The notes under the pieces were generated by a model, which was not told where the DNA came from, made no database searches, and saw only the letters and a program-made list of their open reading frames with translations. A DNA stretch of 64,000 nt from Rhodococcus sp. RD6.2 (GTDB lineage: Bacteria > Actinomycetota > Actinomycetes > Mycobacteriales > Mycobacteriaceae): positions 178,324 to 242,323 of the forward strand of contig NZ_CVQP01000001.1 in assembly GCF_001040705.1 (NCBI RefSeq). Direction: 5' to 3'. Below, piece by piece: positions 19,846-29,962 of the stretch (position 1 is its first letter; each line of letters opens with the position of its first letter). The translations under genes and the position numbers were made by a program.

Positions 19846-20940
19846 TCAGTTGAGTGCCACCAGCTCGTGCAGGGTCCGACCACTACGGACGTCGGTGGTG
19901 CCCGAGCGGTGAACGGTCAGCTCGAACGACGACAGGAACCGGAAGTAGCCGGGATGCCCGATGAACCGGTGGGCGAGGGGCCGCACCAGGCGGCTTCCCG
20001 CCACCGGAACGTCGTCGAGAAGGTCGTGGGCATGCACGACCTCCTCGATGTCCAGACGCAGTGACAGCCGGTCCGGCACCTCCAGGCCGATCCACTCGGG
20101 TCGGGTGCGTCCGGCTCGCTCGTCGAAGACAGGCGGTCCCTCGGTGAGTTCGACCTTGCCGGTGCTGAGGATCACCTCGCCCTGGTGGGCGAGCATCAGG
20201 GGCTGGCTGCGGTGCCTGCCCCGCCGTTCCTGGGTGAGGACGGAGGCGAACAGCAGCGAGTAGTCGTCGTCGTAGAGGCGGCCCCAGTGCCAGTGGTCGA
20301 TCACCTTCGTCATGTCGCCGAAGCCCCAGTTGTGGTCGGCGTAGCCGCGTCCGGTGACCTCGGAGGCGACGCCGTCGATGGTGACGGTCCCCGACACCGA
20401 TGCGCGCGGCGCCCCGACACACCACCCGAACACCTCGGTGTTGCCGAACCGGGTTTCCCCACCGCCCGGCATCCAGCTCGGGAGTTCGTTGACGAAGGTC
20501 AGGTCGAGCGTGATGCCGTCCTCGGACACGTACACGTGGTGCACCGGGAGTCCGCCCTCGGGGAACTCCGCGTGGGCGTGGTTGTCGCCGATCCGTACAT
20601 CGCACTTGAGGATCGATGCCGCCGCCCGGGACCGTGGATACCGCTTGCGGACCTGCCTGCGGGTGCCGTCCGGGGCGTACACCAGGATCTCGATGTTCGG
20701 CTTCGCGATCGGTGCCGGCTCCTCGGGTCGGCGCAGGTTCAGGAACGCGATCACGGTGTGCCCCGATTCGAGGGTCGCGTCGAAGTACCAGTGCTCGAAC
20801 GACAGGTTCCGGGGAACGGGGTGCGCAGCGTTGTGTCGGGGAAGGACGGTGGTGAGGACGTCGTCCTCACGGTCGAGTCCGTTCCACGCCTCGGCGATCT
20901 CGAGCGTATCTGTCACACTGCGCCTTTCGGTAGTCGTCAT
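19846..20940 (-). CDS. CrtC/AttH-like lipocalin-fold protein
   Basis: A 364-residue soluble protein. The motif VTGRGYADHNWGFGDM with the nearby WHWGRLYDDDYSLLFASV is the hallmark of the hydroxyneurosporene synthase (CrtC)/AttH family of double-lipocalin proteins, which act on or carry hydrophobic isoprenoid or hydroxylated substrates, often as hydratases or dehydratases. It begins 4 nt after the aldehyde dehydrogenase gene, as the last gene of the TetR-linked operon. The companions (latex-clearing-like oxygenase, aldehyde dehydrogenase, homogentisate dioxygenase) fit a lipophilic substrate. Exact reaction cannot be stated. Confidence 0.75.
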   Translation of the reverse strand: MTTTERRSVTDTLEIAEAWNGLDREDDVLTTVLPRHNAAHPVPRNLSFEHWYFDATLESGHTVIAFLNLRRPEEPAPIAKPNIEILVYAPDGTRRQVRKRYPRSRAAASILKCDVRIGDNHAHAEFPEGGLPVHHVYVSEDGITLDLTFVNELPSWMPGGGETRFGNTEVFGWCVGAPRASVSGTVTIDGVASEVTGRGYADHNWGFGDMTKVIDHWHWGRLYDDDYSLLFASVLTQERRGRHRSQPLMLAHQGEVILSTGKVELTEGPPVFDERAGRTRPEWIGLEVPDRLSLRLDIEEVVHAHDLLDDVPVAGSRLVRPLAHRFIGHPGYFRFLSSFELTVHRSGTTDVRSGRTLHELVALN

Positions 20941-20944
20941 CGCG

Positions 20945-22432
20945 TCACAGGCCCGTGTATCCGATGTGGACGGTCTTCTCTTCGGTGTCGGCCTCGATGC
21001 CGGACCGCCCTAGTTCGCGACCGATACCGCTGCCGCCTCGTCCACCCCAGGGGAGTGCCGGGTCCGGAACGCCCCACCCGTTCACCCACACCATCCCGAC
21101 GCGCAGCTTCTCGACGACGGAGTGGATGCGGGAGATGTCGGACGAGTAGACCATCGCGTTGAGTCCGAAATCGGTGGCATTCGCGAGCGCCACCGCCTCC
21201 TCCGGGGTGCTGAAGGTCATCACCGTCGCGACGGGTCCGAAGATCTCCTCGCGCGCAATGGTCAGGTCGTTGTGGCCGCGGAAGACTGTGGGCTGCACGA
21301 ACAATCCCGGTCCGTCGAGGCGGCCTCCACCTGTTACGAGGTCGGCGCCCTCGCTACGTCCCTTCTCGATGTAGCCCATGATCCGGTTCATCTGCTTCTC
21401 GTTGACGATCGTCCCCATCGTGCTCGACTCGTCGAACGGGTCGCCCATGACGGCTTGCTCGGCGAAGGCGACGAGGCCGTCCACGACCTTGTCGGCGATC
21501 GACTCGTGCACGATGACCCGCGTGCCCGCGGCGCAGACCTGTCCCTGATGGTAGAAGTTGCCCATCGCGATCCACGGCAGTGCCGAGTCCAGGTCGGCAT
21601 CCGGGAAGATCAACTGCGGTGACTTGCCGCCCAGTTCGAGCGTCACCTTCCGGAACGTGCTGCCCGCATAGCTGTGGATGCCGCGGCCGACGGCGGCGCT
21701 GCCGGTGAACGACACCTTGTCGACGCCGGGGTGCCCGGCGAGCGCTGCACCCGCGACGGGGCCGAGGCCGGTGACGACGTTGACGACGCCGTCCGGCAGT
21801 CCGGCCTCGGTGAGCAGGTCGGCAAGACGCAGGGTGGACAGCGACGCGTCCTCGGCCGGCTTGACGACCGCGGTGCAGCCGGCTGCCAGGGCGGGCGCCA
21901 GCTTCCAGGCGGCGATGACGGCCGGGTTGTTCCACGGCGTGATCGCCGCGACGACACCGAGCGGCTGGCGCATCGTGAACCCGAACCGCTTCTGGTCGCC
22001 GATGTCGCAGAGGGATGCCGACTGCCCCGTCAGCTTGTCCGACCAGCCGGCGAAGTGCCGGAACACCGCGGCGGTCGCCGGAATGTCCCCGGCGACGGAG
22101 TCCCGGTACAGCTTGCCCATCTCGAGTGCCTCGAGCGCGGCGAGGGTTTCGGCATCACGCTCGATGAGATCCGCGGCGCGGTACAGGATCTTGCCGCGCT
22201 CGGCGGCGGGCATCGTCGACCATTCGCCGTCCTCGAACTGGGCTCGCGCCGCGACGACGGCGTTGTCGATGTCCTGGGCGGATCCCGCAGGCAGGTCGGC
22301 GACGGACCGGCCGGTGGTGGGGTCGGTGGAGGCGAAGGTCTCGGTGCCCGCGCCTGTGGTCCCGCGACCACCGATCCGGTGCACCGGATCGGGAAGGGTG
22401 AACTCGGGAATGTTGCGCACGGTTGTGGTCAT
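20945..22432 (-). CDS. NAD(P)-dependent aldehyde dehydrogenase
   Basis: A 495-residue ALDH-superfamily enzyme. The catalytic Glu is in VTLELGGKSPQL and the nucleophilic Cys in YHQGQVCAAGTRVIV; the cofactor segment is ITPWNNPAVIAAWKLAPALAAG with SFTGSAAVGRGI, and the C-terminal EEIFGPVATVMTF signature is intact. A GAGAGGA ribosome site precedes the ATG. It lies between the homogentisate dioxygenase gene (60-nt gap) and the CrtC-like gene, on the same strand. Its substrate may be an aldehyde made by the upstream oxygenase or hydrolase; this is inference from position. Confidence 0.94.
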   Translation of the reverse strand: MTTTVRNIPEFTLPDPVHRIGGRGTTGAGTETFASTDPTTGRSVADLPAGSAQDIDNAVVAARAQFEDGEWSTMPAAERGKILYRAADLIERDAETLAALEALEMGKLYRDSVAGDIPATAAVFRHFAGWSDKLTGQSASLCDIGDQKRFGFTMRQPLGVVAAITPWNNPAVIAAWKLAPALAAGCTAVVKPAEDASLSTLRLADLLTEAGLPDGVVNVVTGLGPVAGAALAGHPGVDKVSFTGSAAVGRGIHSYAGSTFRKVTLELGGKSPQLIFPDADLDSALPWIAMGNFYHQGQVCAAGTRVIVHESIADKVVDGLVAFAEQAVMGDPFDESSTMGTIVNEKQMNRIMGYIEKGRSEGADLVTGGGRLDGPGLFVQPTVFRGHNDLTIAREEIFGPVATVMTFSTPEEAVALANATDFGLNAMVYSSDISRIHSVVEKLRVGMVWVNGWGVPDPALPWGGRGGSGIGRELGRSGIEADTEEKTVHIGYTGL

Positions 22433-22492
22433 GGATCGTCCTCTCGTTCGTGTCGAGCGGGATGGGGGAGACGAACTGTGGTGCCGGGTGAT

Positions 22493-23785
22493 TCAGGAGA
22501 AATGCCTGCGCAGGCCGTGCCATGAATCGTCGTATCGGGACTGACGGTGTTCGGCTGCATGCGCGAAATCGGTGACGTGCAGCGGCCGTCTCGTCTCGAA
22601 CATGAACGGCAGGGACCCGTCGAGCCTCTGTGGGGCGAGGTCCGCGGCGACCGCGTTCTCGTACGTCTCGGCGTCGGGTCCGTGCGGTGCCCACATGTTG
22701 TGCAGGCTTGCGCCGCCGGGCACGAAGCCCTCGGCCTTCGCGTCGTGGACGCCGGTGACGAGGCCCATGAACTCGGTCATCGTGTTCCTGTGGAAATACG
22801 GTGGGCGGAACGAGTGCTCGATCACGTTCCACCGGGGCGGGAACACCACCACGTCGACGTTCGCGACACCGGGTCGTTCGGACGGCGAGGTGAGCAGTGT
22901 GAAGATCGACGGGTCCGGGTGATCCCAGGTCACCGAACTCATCACGTGGAATCGGGCGGTGTCGTACTTGTAGGCACCGTGCGTGCCGTGCCACGCGACG
23001 ACGTCGAGCGGCGAGTGGTCCAGCTCCGCTGCCCACAGTTGGCCACCGAACTTCCGGATCACCTCGACCGTCTCCTCCCGATCCTCGTATGCAGCAACGG
23101 GATACTGGAAGTCGCGGGGGTGGGCAAGGCCGTTGGCGCCGATGGGGCCCAGTTCGGGGAGCTCCAGGTGGGCGCCGTAGTTCTCGAGGACGTAACCCCG
23201 TGCATCGCCGTCGAGCAGTTCCACGCGGAAACCGATCGCGCGGCCGATGACGGCGATCTCGCGCGGGGCGACGTCGACAATCCCCACCTCGGTGTGGATT
23301 CGGAGTGCCCCCGACTGCGGGACGATCAGCAGTTCGCCGTCGAAGTCGAAGAAGTAGCGCGCGTCCATCGACCGGTTGCAGTGGTAGGTGTGGATCGCGA
23401 TGCCCGACTGCTCGACGACGGAGCCGTTCGCAGCAAGGGTGTAGAGACCGTCCACGAAGTCGGTGTCGGCCGTTGGTGCCGGCATCGGATTCCACCGCAG
23501 TCGGTTGACGTCGAGGATTCCGTCGGTGAGCGGAGCGGACCGCAGGTGGCCGTTGTCGATGCGGCGGAATGCCCCGTGCCGGGCCGAGGGTAGGATCCGG
23601 TACACCCAGGTGCGTCGGTTGTGGACACGGGACTCGGTGAACGCCGTGGCCGACAACTGTTCCGCGTACAGGCCGTGCGGTGCGTGTTGTGGACCGTTCT
23701 GACCCCACGGCAGGGTGCCCGGAATCGCCTCGCTGTGGTGCTCGTTCCCGAAGCCGTGCAGGTACGTCAGTGTCGTCGCGGTCAT
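22493..23785 (-). CDS. hmgA: Homogentisate 1,2-dioxygenase
   Basis: A 430-residue cupin-fold non-haem iron dioxygenase that opens the homogentisate ring to maleylacetoacetate. The N-terminal [19 protein letters not shown], the iron ligands in [14 protein letters not shown] (His and Glu, as in human His335/Glu341) and the third ligand in [14 protein letters not shown] are conserved. The ATG overlaps the stop of the upstream oxygenase gene by 4 nt. Maleylacetoacetate isomerase and fumarylacetoacetase genes, usually adjacent, are absent, so either those enzymes are encoded elsewhere or the true substrate is a homogentisate-like catechol or hydroquinone made in this pathway. Confidence 0.95.
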   Translation of the reverse strand: MTATTLTYLHGFGNEHHSEAIPGTLPWGQNGPQHAPHGLYAEQLSATAFTESRVHNRRTWVYRILPSARHGAFRRIDNGHLRSAPLTDGILDVNRLRWNPMPAPTADTDFVDGLYTLAANGSVVEQSGIAIHTYHCNRSMDARYFFDFDGELLIVPQSGALRIHTEVGIVDVAPREIAVIGRAIGFRVELLDGDARGYVLENYGAHLELPELGPIGANGLAHPRDFQYPVAAYEDREETVEVIRKFGGQLWAAELDHSPLDVVAWHGTHGAYKYDTARFHVMSSVTWDHPDPSIFTLLTSPSERPGVANVDVVVFPPRWNVIEHSFRPPYFHRNTMTEFMGLVTGVHDAKAEGFVPGGASLHNMWAPHGPDAETYENAVAADLAPQRLDGSLPFMFETRRPLHVTDFAHAAEHRQSRYDDSWHGLRRHFS

Positions 23786-25074
23786 CGGCGCAAGCCCCCG
23801 TGCGCGTTGAACTCCGCTTCCCTGCCCGCCATCTGGGCTCGGTACCAACTTTCGCGGTGCCGGGTGGTGATTCGCTCCCACAGCCGATTGACCCGGGGTG
23901 ACGCGCGGCGGAGATACTCCGCGACCGTGAGCAGCGGCCACCTCAGGACCACCACGAGGATGCCGGGGAACGGGGAGGGCATGTCGTGCTTGGCGCGTGT
24001 CGCCGGGCTCATGAACAGCGTGGTGTACGCGGCGTACATGGCATGGGTGTAGCGGGCACGCAGGCGTTCGAGGCCGCGCTGGTCCGGGCGGGGTGCGAAC
24101 GCGGCCGGGAACGACTCGATCAGTTCGCGGCCGGGATCGCCCGCGTCGTAGCTGCGTGAGCACACCACCATCGCGTTCAGGCGCATCGAGTCGGCGATCG
24201 TCTCCGGGAACAGTGAGATGTCGACGCCGAGCAGATACCCCATGTACTTCTGGAAGTGCAGCAGCGCGTTCATGTCCGACCTGCTGGTGTGGATGCCGAC
24301 GAGGCGCAGCGCCAGCGCCGGCACGGTGCTGCCGCCGAGCAGGGTGAGCATCTGGTAGCCCTGGCTGATCGGGTAACCCCATCGCGCGGTGTCCCATTCG
24401 GGGTGCCCGTCGACCTTGCGGCGCACCGCCACGTGCATCACGCGCACCCGCATCGCCGTGGCGCGGCCCGCGGACCCCGGCGTCAACAGTGCGCCTGGCT
24501 CGGAGACGTCGATCCAGAACCGGGACGTCTCGAGGTACCGGCGCAGCGCGTTGTCGCCCGCGTAACCGCCCGCGAGAGACAGGGGAGTCGCGACCGCCGC
24601 CTCCGTGTACATCTCCAGGGTGATGCCCCCAGCGACCGCGAACAGCATGGTGCCCCAACGCCGCCACACCGCGGCGCCCCGTTCGACGAGTTCGGGATCC
24701 ACCCAATCGGGAACCGTCTCGAACTCGTCGAACAGCGCATGCATGCTCGGTGCCGGGTTGTCGATCGAGCCGAGGCCATGGGTCAGTGCCTGGTCGAGGA
24801 GTGCGCGGCCGGTCTTGGGATCGTTCTTGTACACCTCGTCGACGAAGTGTTCGGCGAGCGGGTCGCCGTGGAAGAGGCTCTCACAGAAGCGTTCCGCCAC
24901 GGCGTCCGGTGGGAACAGCTCGAAGCCGAGTCCTGAACGCAGCAGACGCTCGGTCCGCTTCGCGCCAGGCCGTTCCTTGGTCTCCCAGTATCGGAATCCG
25001 CTCGGGCAGCGCAGTTCTCCGGTGGGTTCGACGCTGGTGGCGTCCTCGGGCTCGACGTCGGGATGGATGGCCAT
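23782..25074 (-). CDS. Latex-clearing-protein-like (DUF2236/MpaB family) oxygenase
   Basis: About 430 residues. [17 protein letters not shown] is the conserved Arg/His helix of the DUF2236/latex-clearing (Lcp) family, in which the His is the haem ligand; further family features are the size near 400 residues and the all-helical pattern. The ATG at 25074 is favoured because GGGAGA lies about 8 nt upstream; an upstream ATG at 25128 would overlap the hydrolase stop by 4 nt. No Tat or Sec signal is seen, unlike secreted rubber oxygenases, so it probably acts inside the cell. Lcp enzymes cleave C=C bonds of polyisoprene to aldehydes and ketones, which would suit the aldehyde dehydrogenase in the same operon. 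Confidence 0.82.
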   Translation of the reverse strand: MAIHPDVEPEDATSVEPTGELRCPSGFRYWETKERPGAKRTERLLRSGLGFELFPPDAVAERFCESLFHGDPLAEHFVDEVYKNDPKTGRALLDQALTHGLGSIDNPAPSMHALFDEFETVPDWVDPELVERGAAVWRRWGTMLFAVAGGITLEMYTEAAVATPLSLAGGYAGDNALRRYLETSRFWIDVSEPGALLTPGSAGRATAMRVRVMHVAVRRKVDGHPEWDTARWGYPISQGYQMLTLLGGSTVPALALRLVGIHTSRSDMNALLHFQKYMGYLLGVDISLFPETIADSMRLNAMVVCSRSYDAGDPGRELIESFPAAFAPRPDQRGLERLRARYTHAMYAAYTTLFMSPATRAKHDMPSPFPGILVVVLRWPLLTVAEYLRRASPRVNRLWERITTRHRESWYRAQMAGREAEFNAHGGLRR

Positions 25075-25124
25075 GGTGCTGTTCTCCCAGGATGGTTGGG
25101 AACGGACTGTCGAATCGGGTGCTC

Positions 25125-26276
25125 TCATGCGGCGAGCGCGTGGCCCGTCAGCCAGGTGCGGACCTCACCGGTGACGTGCGAGACGCCGTGCGGCTGGTCG
25201 ACCAGGTAGTGGTTCAGTTTGGGTACCTCGACGAGAGTCGCGGGTGCATTGGTGAGCGCGGCGTGCATCGCCCGTGATTCGGATGCGAAGGCGGCCTGGT
25301 CGCCGAGCAGTGGCATCACCAGCGTCGGGCAGGTGACGCCGGGGAGGTTGCGCAGGGCGTCGGCGTTGGTGTGGTCGATGCTCCACGTGCTGAGCCAGCT
25401 GCGGACAGTCACGAACCGGGCCAGACCGCCGGCGGCCGTGTTGGCGCGGGCCGGATCGCCGTACATGCTGCCCGGTGCGCGGTCGCTCGGGTCGAGGGTG
25501 ACGTCGACGAAGCGCGGGTCCGCGACCGTGCGGTGGACGACGAAGCCGCGGTCGGAGTCGCCGGTGCGCTCCAGTTCGGCGAGCCGCTCGAACGCCATGG
25601 CATCGATGCGGCGCATGCGGTCGAGCTGGGCCTGGCGGTACTCGAGAACCCAAGCGCGGTCGAGCGGCGTTGCGCGCACCGGTGCGTAGAGGTCGAGGCG
25701 GGGGTCGAGTTCGAGTGGTTCGGATTCGCTCATCGGCGTCGGGTCGATCCAGTGCCGCAGCACGTGCGCCCGACCGGGATGGGCGCCGATGAGCATCAGT
25801 CCATCGGCGGGCGGGAGGTCCGCGTCCGCGAACCCCGTCGGATCGCCCGCGGGAGTGTGTGTGACGCCGCGGTTCTCGGCCTGGTCCTGATAGAAGGCGG
25901 CGAGTGAGCCGCCGCCGCTGAAACCGAGCAGGAGGACGCGCTCGAAGCCGAGACGGTCCTTCATCCAGCGCACGGCAGCGCCGACGTCGAGGGCTGCGCG
26001 TTCCATGATGAGCGCGGGCTCGTTGGACGTGTAGCGGGTGTTGACGCCGAGCGAGGGGATTCCGGCCTCGGCGAATCCGCGAAGCAGGAAGTGGGACAGG
26101 AAGTCCGACGCCGGATGGGCCATCACGATCCCGATGGACCGGTCGTGCTCGCGAGGAGCCACGAGGTTCGCGTGCAGGGTCGGGTAGTGGCGGGACAGGC
26201 CGGAATGCATCTCCACGCGGCCGTCGCGGGCCGGCTCGTAGGGGATGCGCTGGAACTGGTCGACGATCACGGTCAC
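25125..26276 (-). CDS. Alpha/beta hydrolase
   Basis: About 383 residues. The nucleophile elbow is LLLGFSGGGSLAAFY, an Asp-bearing turn follows (MPLLGDQAAF) and the catalytic His is in VPKLNHYLVDQP. An inserted cap region separates the halves. Start: GTG at 26276 or, better spaced from GGAAGG, the GTG two codons later at 26270. First gene of the downstream operon; the TetR-type dyad lies about 50 nt before it. Possible roles are an esterase or C-C bond hydrolase on the substrate of the pathway. No secretion signal. Confidence 0.85.
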   Translation of the reverse strand: MTVIVDQFQRIPYEPARDGRVEMHSGLSRHYPTLHANLVAPREHDRSIGIVMAHPASDFLSHFLLRGFAEAGIPSLGVNTRYTSNEPALIMERAALDVGAAVRWMKDRLGFERVLLLGFSGGGSLAAFYQDQAENRGVTHTPAGDPTGFADADLPPADGLMLIGAHPGRAHVLRHWIDPTPMSESEPLELDPRLDLYAPVRATPLDRAWVLEYRQAQLDRMRRIDAMAFERLAELERTGDSDRGFVVHRTVADPRFVDVTLDPSDRAPGSMYGDPARANTAAGGLARFVTVRSWLSTWSIDHTNADALRNLPGVTCPTLVMPLLGDQAAFASESRAMHAALTNAPATLVEVPKLNHYLVDQPHGVSHVTGEVRTWLTGHALAA

Positions 26277-26326
26277 GCCTTCCGGATGGATGGTTGTTCA
26301 CGGTGGGTGGCACGCTGACAAGGGAA

Positions 26327-26349
26327 CCGTACCGTACTCGATGGTATGG
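26327..26349. promoter_or_regulatory. Putative TetR operator, site A
   Basis: CCGTACC, 9 nt, GGTATGG: an almost symmetrical dyad (CCRTACC-N9-GGTAYGG). The same arms and spacing occur at 36758-36780 beside tetR. It lies between the mceF stop and the hydrolase start, where a promoter for the hydrolase operon is expected. Confidence 0.72.
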
Positions 26350-26457
26350 AGGGGGGTTTCGGTGCGACGCGTCCACACAGGTTCCGGCGCGTGCACACAG
26401 GTGCTGCACGCACAAGGGCGGTGTGGACCAAGGAAAAGGGGTACGAATGCGACCGCG

Positions 26458-27636
26458 TCAGCGCGGCGCGACCCCGGCAGCCTCCCGGCACATCTGCACG
26501 GTCGCCGCCCGCAGGCCCGGATACTCCAGACACGGGAGATTGCGTGCTCCCCGCACCGCGCTCGGATCATTCGGCGCAACACTGCAATACAGACCCGGTG
26601 GCGTCGGGACGGTGTCCTGTTCGGTCGGCGGACGTCGCTCCGATGCAGGCAGGAACCCCGTCGTGCACGGCGGGGGGTCGTTGACCTGCGCGAGGAAGAA
26701 AGTGTTCTGGCCCGGGTCGTCCGCGTTCACGAGCCCGGCGCTCTGGGTGGACGCGATGATCGGTGGATACAGCACGAGCAGTTGCTCGATCGCGGGGTTG
26801 TACACCTGCGCCACCTGGGCGACGCTCGTCAGATTCGCGAGCAGCACAGGCAGTGTCGGACGCAGTCGCTCGATGAGTGCCCTGGTCTCATCAGCCGCGG
26901 GTGCACCCGTGGTCAGCAGCGACCGTACCGACGGGTCGACGGCCGCGACCTCGCCGGTGACTGCGGCCAGCGAGGAGGCCCACGACCGGATCGGGTCGCT
27001 GCTCGCGGCAAGCGCGTTCAGTACGGGTGCGGAGTCGGCGACCAGAGTGGCGAGCGGATCACGGTCCGTCGCCGCGGCCTCTGCCAGCAGGTTCGTCGAC
27101 GTCACCAGGTCGGCGAGCGCGGGACCGGAACCCTCCACGGCGGTGAAGGATTCGTCCAGGACCCGCCGCAGCGCCTCCGGGTCGACCGAGGACAGTGCCG
27201 CGTACAGCCGGTCGAGGGTCGGGCCGATGCGCGGCGGCACCGACGCCCGATCCCGCGGGATCACCGACCCCTCCTCCAGGAAGGGTTCGTCCGACGACGC
27301 GGGGATCAGGTCGACGAACTGCTCGCCGATCGCCGACATGCTGTGCGCCTCGGCGTCGACATCCGCGGGTACCGGGACATCGGAGTCCAGCGACAGCACG
27401 GCGCGCGCACCCTCGGGGGTGGCGTCGAGGTCGACGACCCGCCCGATCTCGGTGCCGCGATAGGAGACGTTCGCCTGCGGGTACAGCCCAGCGCCGTCCG
27501 GAAGCAGCAACGTCACCTCGTACCGTCCGACGCCCGCCTGCTGAGGGAGTTGCGCGTAGCGCACCGCCACGAACGCGACCGCGAGCAGTCCGACGAGTCC
27601 GAATGCCGTCAGGCGCCATCGAAGTGACCGGGTCAC
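26458..27636 (-). CDS. mceF: Mce family protein, sixth position (MceF)
   Basis: A 392-residue protein with an N-terminal membrane anchor (about residues 8-25) and one MCE domain (EVTLLLPDGAGLYPQANVSYRGTEIGRVVDL). A long helical region with repeated NAL/SDP turns follows. Mce proteins form hexameric or stacked lipid-transport tunnels in the envelope, fed by YrbE permeases. The GTG start overlaps the mceE stop by 4 nt. It is the last gene of the mce operon; 108 nt separate its stop from the putative operator of the next operon. Cargo not predictable from sequence. Confidence 0.92.
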   Translation of the reverse strand: MTRSLRWRLTAFGLVGLLAVAFVAVRYAQLPQQAGVGRYEVTLLLPDGAGLYPQANVSYRGTEIGRVVDLDATPEGARAVLSLDSDVPVPADVDAEAHSMSAIGEQFVDLIPASSDEPFLEEGSVIPRDRASVPPRIGPTLDRLYAALSSVDPEALRRVLDESFTAVEGSGPALADLVTSTNLLAEAAATDRDPLATLVADSAPVLNALAASSDPIRSWASSLAAVTGEVAAVDPSVRSLLTTGAPAADETRALIERLRPTLPVLLANLTSVAQVAQVYNPAIEQLLVLYPPIIASTQSAGLVNADDPGQNTFFLAQVNDPPPCTTGFLPASERRPPTEQDTVPTPPGLYCSVAPNDPSAVRGARNLPCLEYPGLRAATVQMCREAAGVAPR

Positions 27637-28763
27637 GGCGTGCCTCCGGGGGTTGGGGCGGGAAAGAACAGTCGACCGAGTTCGGGGAGGGTGACGGCCG
27701 TGGCCGACTCCGGTGCGAGCGCGCCGATGACACCCTCCGGTCCCGCCAGCCGGCCCTGCAGCGGTGTGCCGAGAAGCAGCGCCTTGTCGAGGGTGGCGCT
27801 CCGCAGGTCGAGGGTCACCTCGCCGTTGGCGTAGTCGCCGCGCACCGCATTCCGGTAGGTGTCGATGGGGAACGGATACGTGAGCAGGTACCGCAGCGAC
27901 TCGGTGAGTGACGGACCGGAATCGGCCAGTGCCCGCAGGACCGGTTGCAGCGAACGCAGATTCGCGGTCAGATCGGCGCCGGTACTCGTCACGACGGAAC
28001 TCGCCGCGTCGCCGAGACGGCCGAGCGAATCGAGGGCGCGAACCAGGTCCTGGCGCCTCGTCGCGATCGTGTCGAGTGCAGGCGCGACACTGTCGACCGC
28101 GCGGGTGACGTCGTCGCGGTGTGCGGCGACGTCGGCGGCGAGCGCGTCCAGCCCGTCGATCGTTCTGGTGATGTCGGACTTCTGGTCGTCGAGGGTGGCG
28201 AGCATCGTGTCGAGCCGGGTGAGCAGGCGCCGCACGGTGTCCTCGCGTCCACCGAGGGCCGCGTCGAGCTCGGTCATGATCTCCTGCACCTGCGCGAGTC
28301 CGCTGCCGCCGAGCACCATGGCCAGCGACGACAGGGTTTCCTCGGTGGTCGGATAGGCGCTCGCTCGGTCGAGCGTGATGCGGTCGCCGTCGGCGAGCCG
28401 ACCGGTCGGCGGTTCGTCAGCGGGCGCAGACAGTTCGACGTGCATCGCGCCGAGCAGGCTCGTCTGCCCGATCCGCGCGGTGGCGTTGGCGGGCAGGACC
28501 ACGTCGGCGTTCAGGCCCACGGTGAGGAGCGCGTACCCGGCGCCGAGTCGGATGTCGGTGACCGAGCCGACGGTCACGTCGTCGACCATCACCCGCGAAT
28601 TGGGGGTGATCGTCGAGACGTCCGGGAGTTCGATCGAAACCGTCACCGCGTCGTCTCCGCGACCCTCCGTCGCGGGCAGCGGCAACGACTCGACGCCGCG
28701 CCACCCGCACCCGGTCGTCGCGACGCCCACCGCGAGCAGCACGCCCACCGCGCCCACCTTCAT
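27633..28763 (-). CDS. mceE: Mce family lipoprotein (MceE/LprK-like)
   Basis: A 376-residue protein. The N-terminus MKVGAVGVLLAVGVATTGCGW is a lipoprotein signal with the lipidation Cys at about residue 19; the lipobox (TTGC) departs slightly from consensus but position five of the Mce set is the lipoprotein in other loci. The MCE domain is VSIELPDVSTITPNSRVMVDDVTVGSVTDI, followed by long heptad-like helices. ATG overlaps the mceD stop (ATGA). It would sit on the outer face of the plasma membrane as part of the Mce complex. Confidence 0.9.
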   Translation of the reverse strand: MKVGAVGVLLAVGVATTGCGWRGVESLPLPATEGRGDDAVTVSIELPDVSTITPNSRVMVDDVTVGSVTDIRLGAGYALLTVGLNADVVLPANATARIGQTSLLGAMHVELSAPADEPPTGRLADGDRITLDRASAYPTTEETLSSLAMVLGGSGLAQVQEIMTELDAALGGREDTVRRLLTRLDTMLATLDDQKSDITRTIDGLDALAADVAAHRDDVTRAVDSVAPALDTIATRRQDLVRALDSLGRLGDAASSVVTSTGADLTANLRSLQPVLRALADSGPSLTESLRYLLTYPFPIDTYRNAVRGDYANGEVTLDLRSATLDKALLLGTPLQGRLAGPEGVIGALAPESATAVTLPELGRLFFPAPTPGGTP

Positions 28764-29962
28764 CGGGGTGCCCCGCTCTGGACGACCTGGCCCGGCAGGG
28801 CGGTGACACCACGCATCGGATTCGCCTGCAGGGGAAGATAGTCCACGGCCAGCGTCGTCAACACGGGGCCGAGGTACTGGACGCACAGTTCCGCACCCCG
28901 CTCCGCGCCCACCTGCTCGGCGGCGGCGAGCGCCGAGCAGATGAAGTCGACCGGGTTGGCGAAGTTGTTCGGCGCCAACGCCGAGACGACGGCGTTCTGC
29001 GCCGGCTGATAGATGTTGCTCATGTTCGCGAGCGCGGTCGGCGCGACGTGCAGGATCTGTGTGATGCCGTCCCGCTGCGCGGCCAGGTTCGCGAGCACGT
29101 CCGACAACTGCTCGGCCGTCGTGCCGACCGCGTCGCGATTGTCCCGGACGAACCGTGTCACCTCCCCGACCGCGGTGTCGAGGGTGGTGATCGCCGACCC
29201 GATGGTATCGGTGTTGGAATCGAGGACCTCCGACACGGTGGCCATCCTGGTGTTGAACTCCACGATCTGCTGGTCGCTACGTGCGAGGGCCGCGACGAAG
29301 ACCTGTAGGTTGCGGACCGTCGCGAACAGGTCGGTACGGCCGTCGGAGAGGATTCGCATGGCATCGGAAAGCTGGATCAGGGTGGAGTGCAGGTCGTCCC
29401 CCTGTCCGTCGAGGGTGGCGTCGAGCGCATCGACGAGTTCGCCTGCAGGTCCGGCGTTCTCGCCGTCCGGACCCGTGTCCTCCGGCCCCAGTGCCGCGGC
29501 GAGCCGGTCCAACTGCTCGGTCATCTGGTCCCACTCGACCGGTACCGCGGTGTGCGAGAGCGAGATCAGTGCCCCGTCGGAGAGGGTGTCGCCTCCGGTA
29601 TAGGCGGGGGCGAGCTGCACGAAGCGGGCCGCGACGAGGCTCTGCGAAACGATGATCGCGTCCGCGTCGGCGGGGATCGGTTGCGAGCGTTCGACCCGCA
29701 TCCGTACCCGATTGGCCTCCGGTCCGGGCTCGATGGACTCCACCCGGCCGACGGTGACACCCATGACCCGGACGTCGTCGCCGGGATACAGGCCGGTCGT
29801 GCTGGTGAACTCGGCCTCCACGACGATCGACGTCACGCGTGGCACGACGGCATAGGAGATCGCGAGCAGCGCCGCGAGGCCGGCACCGATCACGAGCCAC
29901 GTTCGGCGGACGCGGCGACCGGGGTCGTCGGTGCTGGACTTGCGCACAGGCACTCCGTTCAC
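28760..29962 (-). CDS. mceD: Mce family protein (MceD)
   Basis: A 400-residue protein starting at a GTG that overlaps the mceC stop (GTGA). Transmembrane anchor at about residues 22-42, MCE domain VEAEFTSTTGLYPGDDVRVMGVTVGRVESI, then a long coiled helical domain. The C-terminal part has Cys pairs (DFICSALAAAEQ ... AELCVQYLGPVL), a common feature of MceD proteins. Part of the envelope lipid importer encoded by this operon. Confidence 0.92.
   Translation of the reverse strand: MNGVPVRKSSTDDPGRRVRRTWLVIGAGLAALLAISYAVVPRVTSIVVEAEFTSTTGLYPGDDVRVMGVTVGRVESIEPGPEANRVRMRVERSQPIPADADAIIVSQSLVAARFVQLAPAYTGGDTLSDGALISLSHTAVPVEWDQMTEQLDRLAAALGPEDTGPDGENAGPAGELVDALDATLDGQGDDLHSTLIQLSDAMRILSDGRTDLFATVRNLQVFVAALARSDQQIVEFNTRMATVSEVLDSNTDTIGSAITTLDTAVGEVTRFVRDNRDAVGTTAEQLSDVLANLAAQRDGITQILHVAPTALANMSNIYQPAQNAVVSALAPNNFANPVDFICSALAAAEQVGAERGAELCVQYLGPVLTTLAVDYLPLQANPMRGVTALPGQVVQSGAPR

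Noticed and set aside
22493-24706. Homogentisate dioxygenase frame extended to about 737 codons
   Set aside because: The extra part is out-of-frame sequence of the Lcp-like gene; the true ATG at 23785 overlaps that gene's stop and gives the normal HmgA length.
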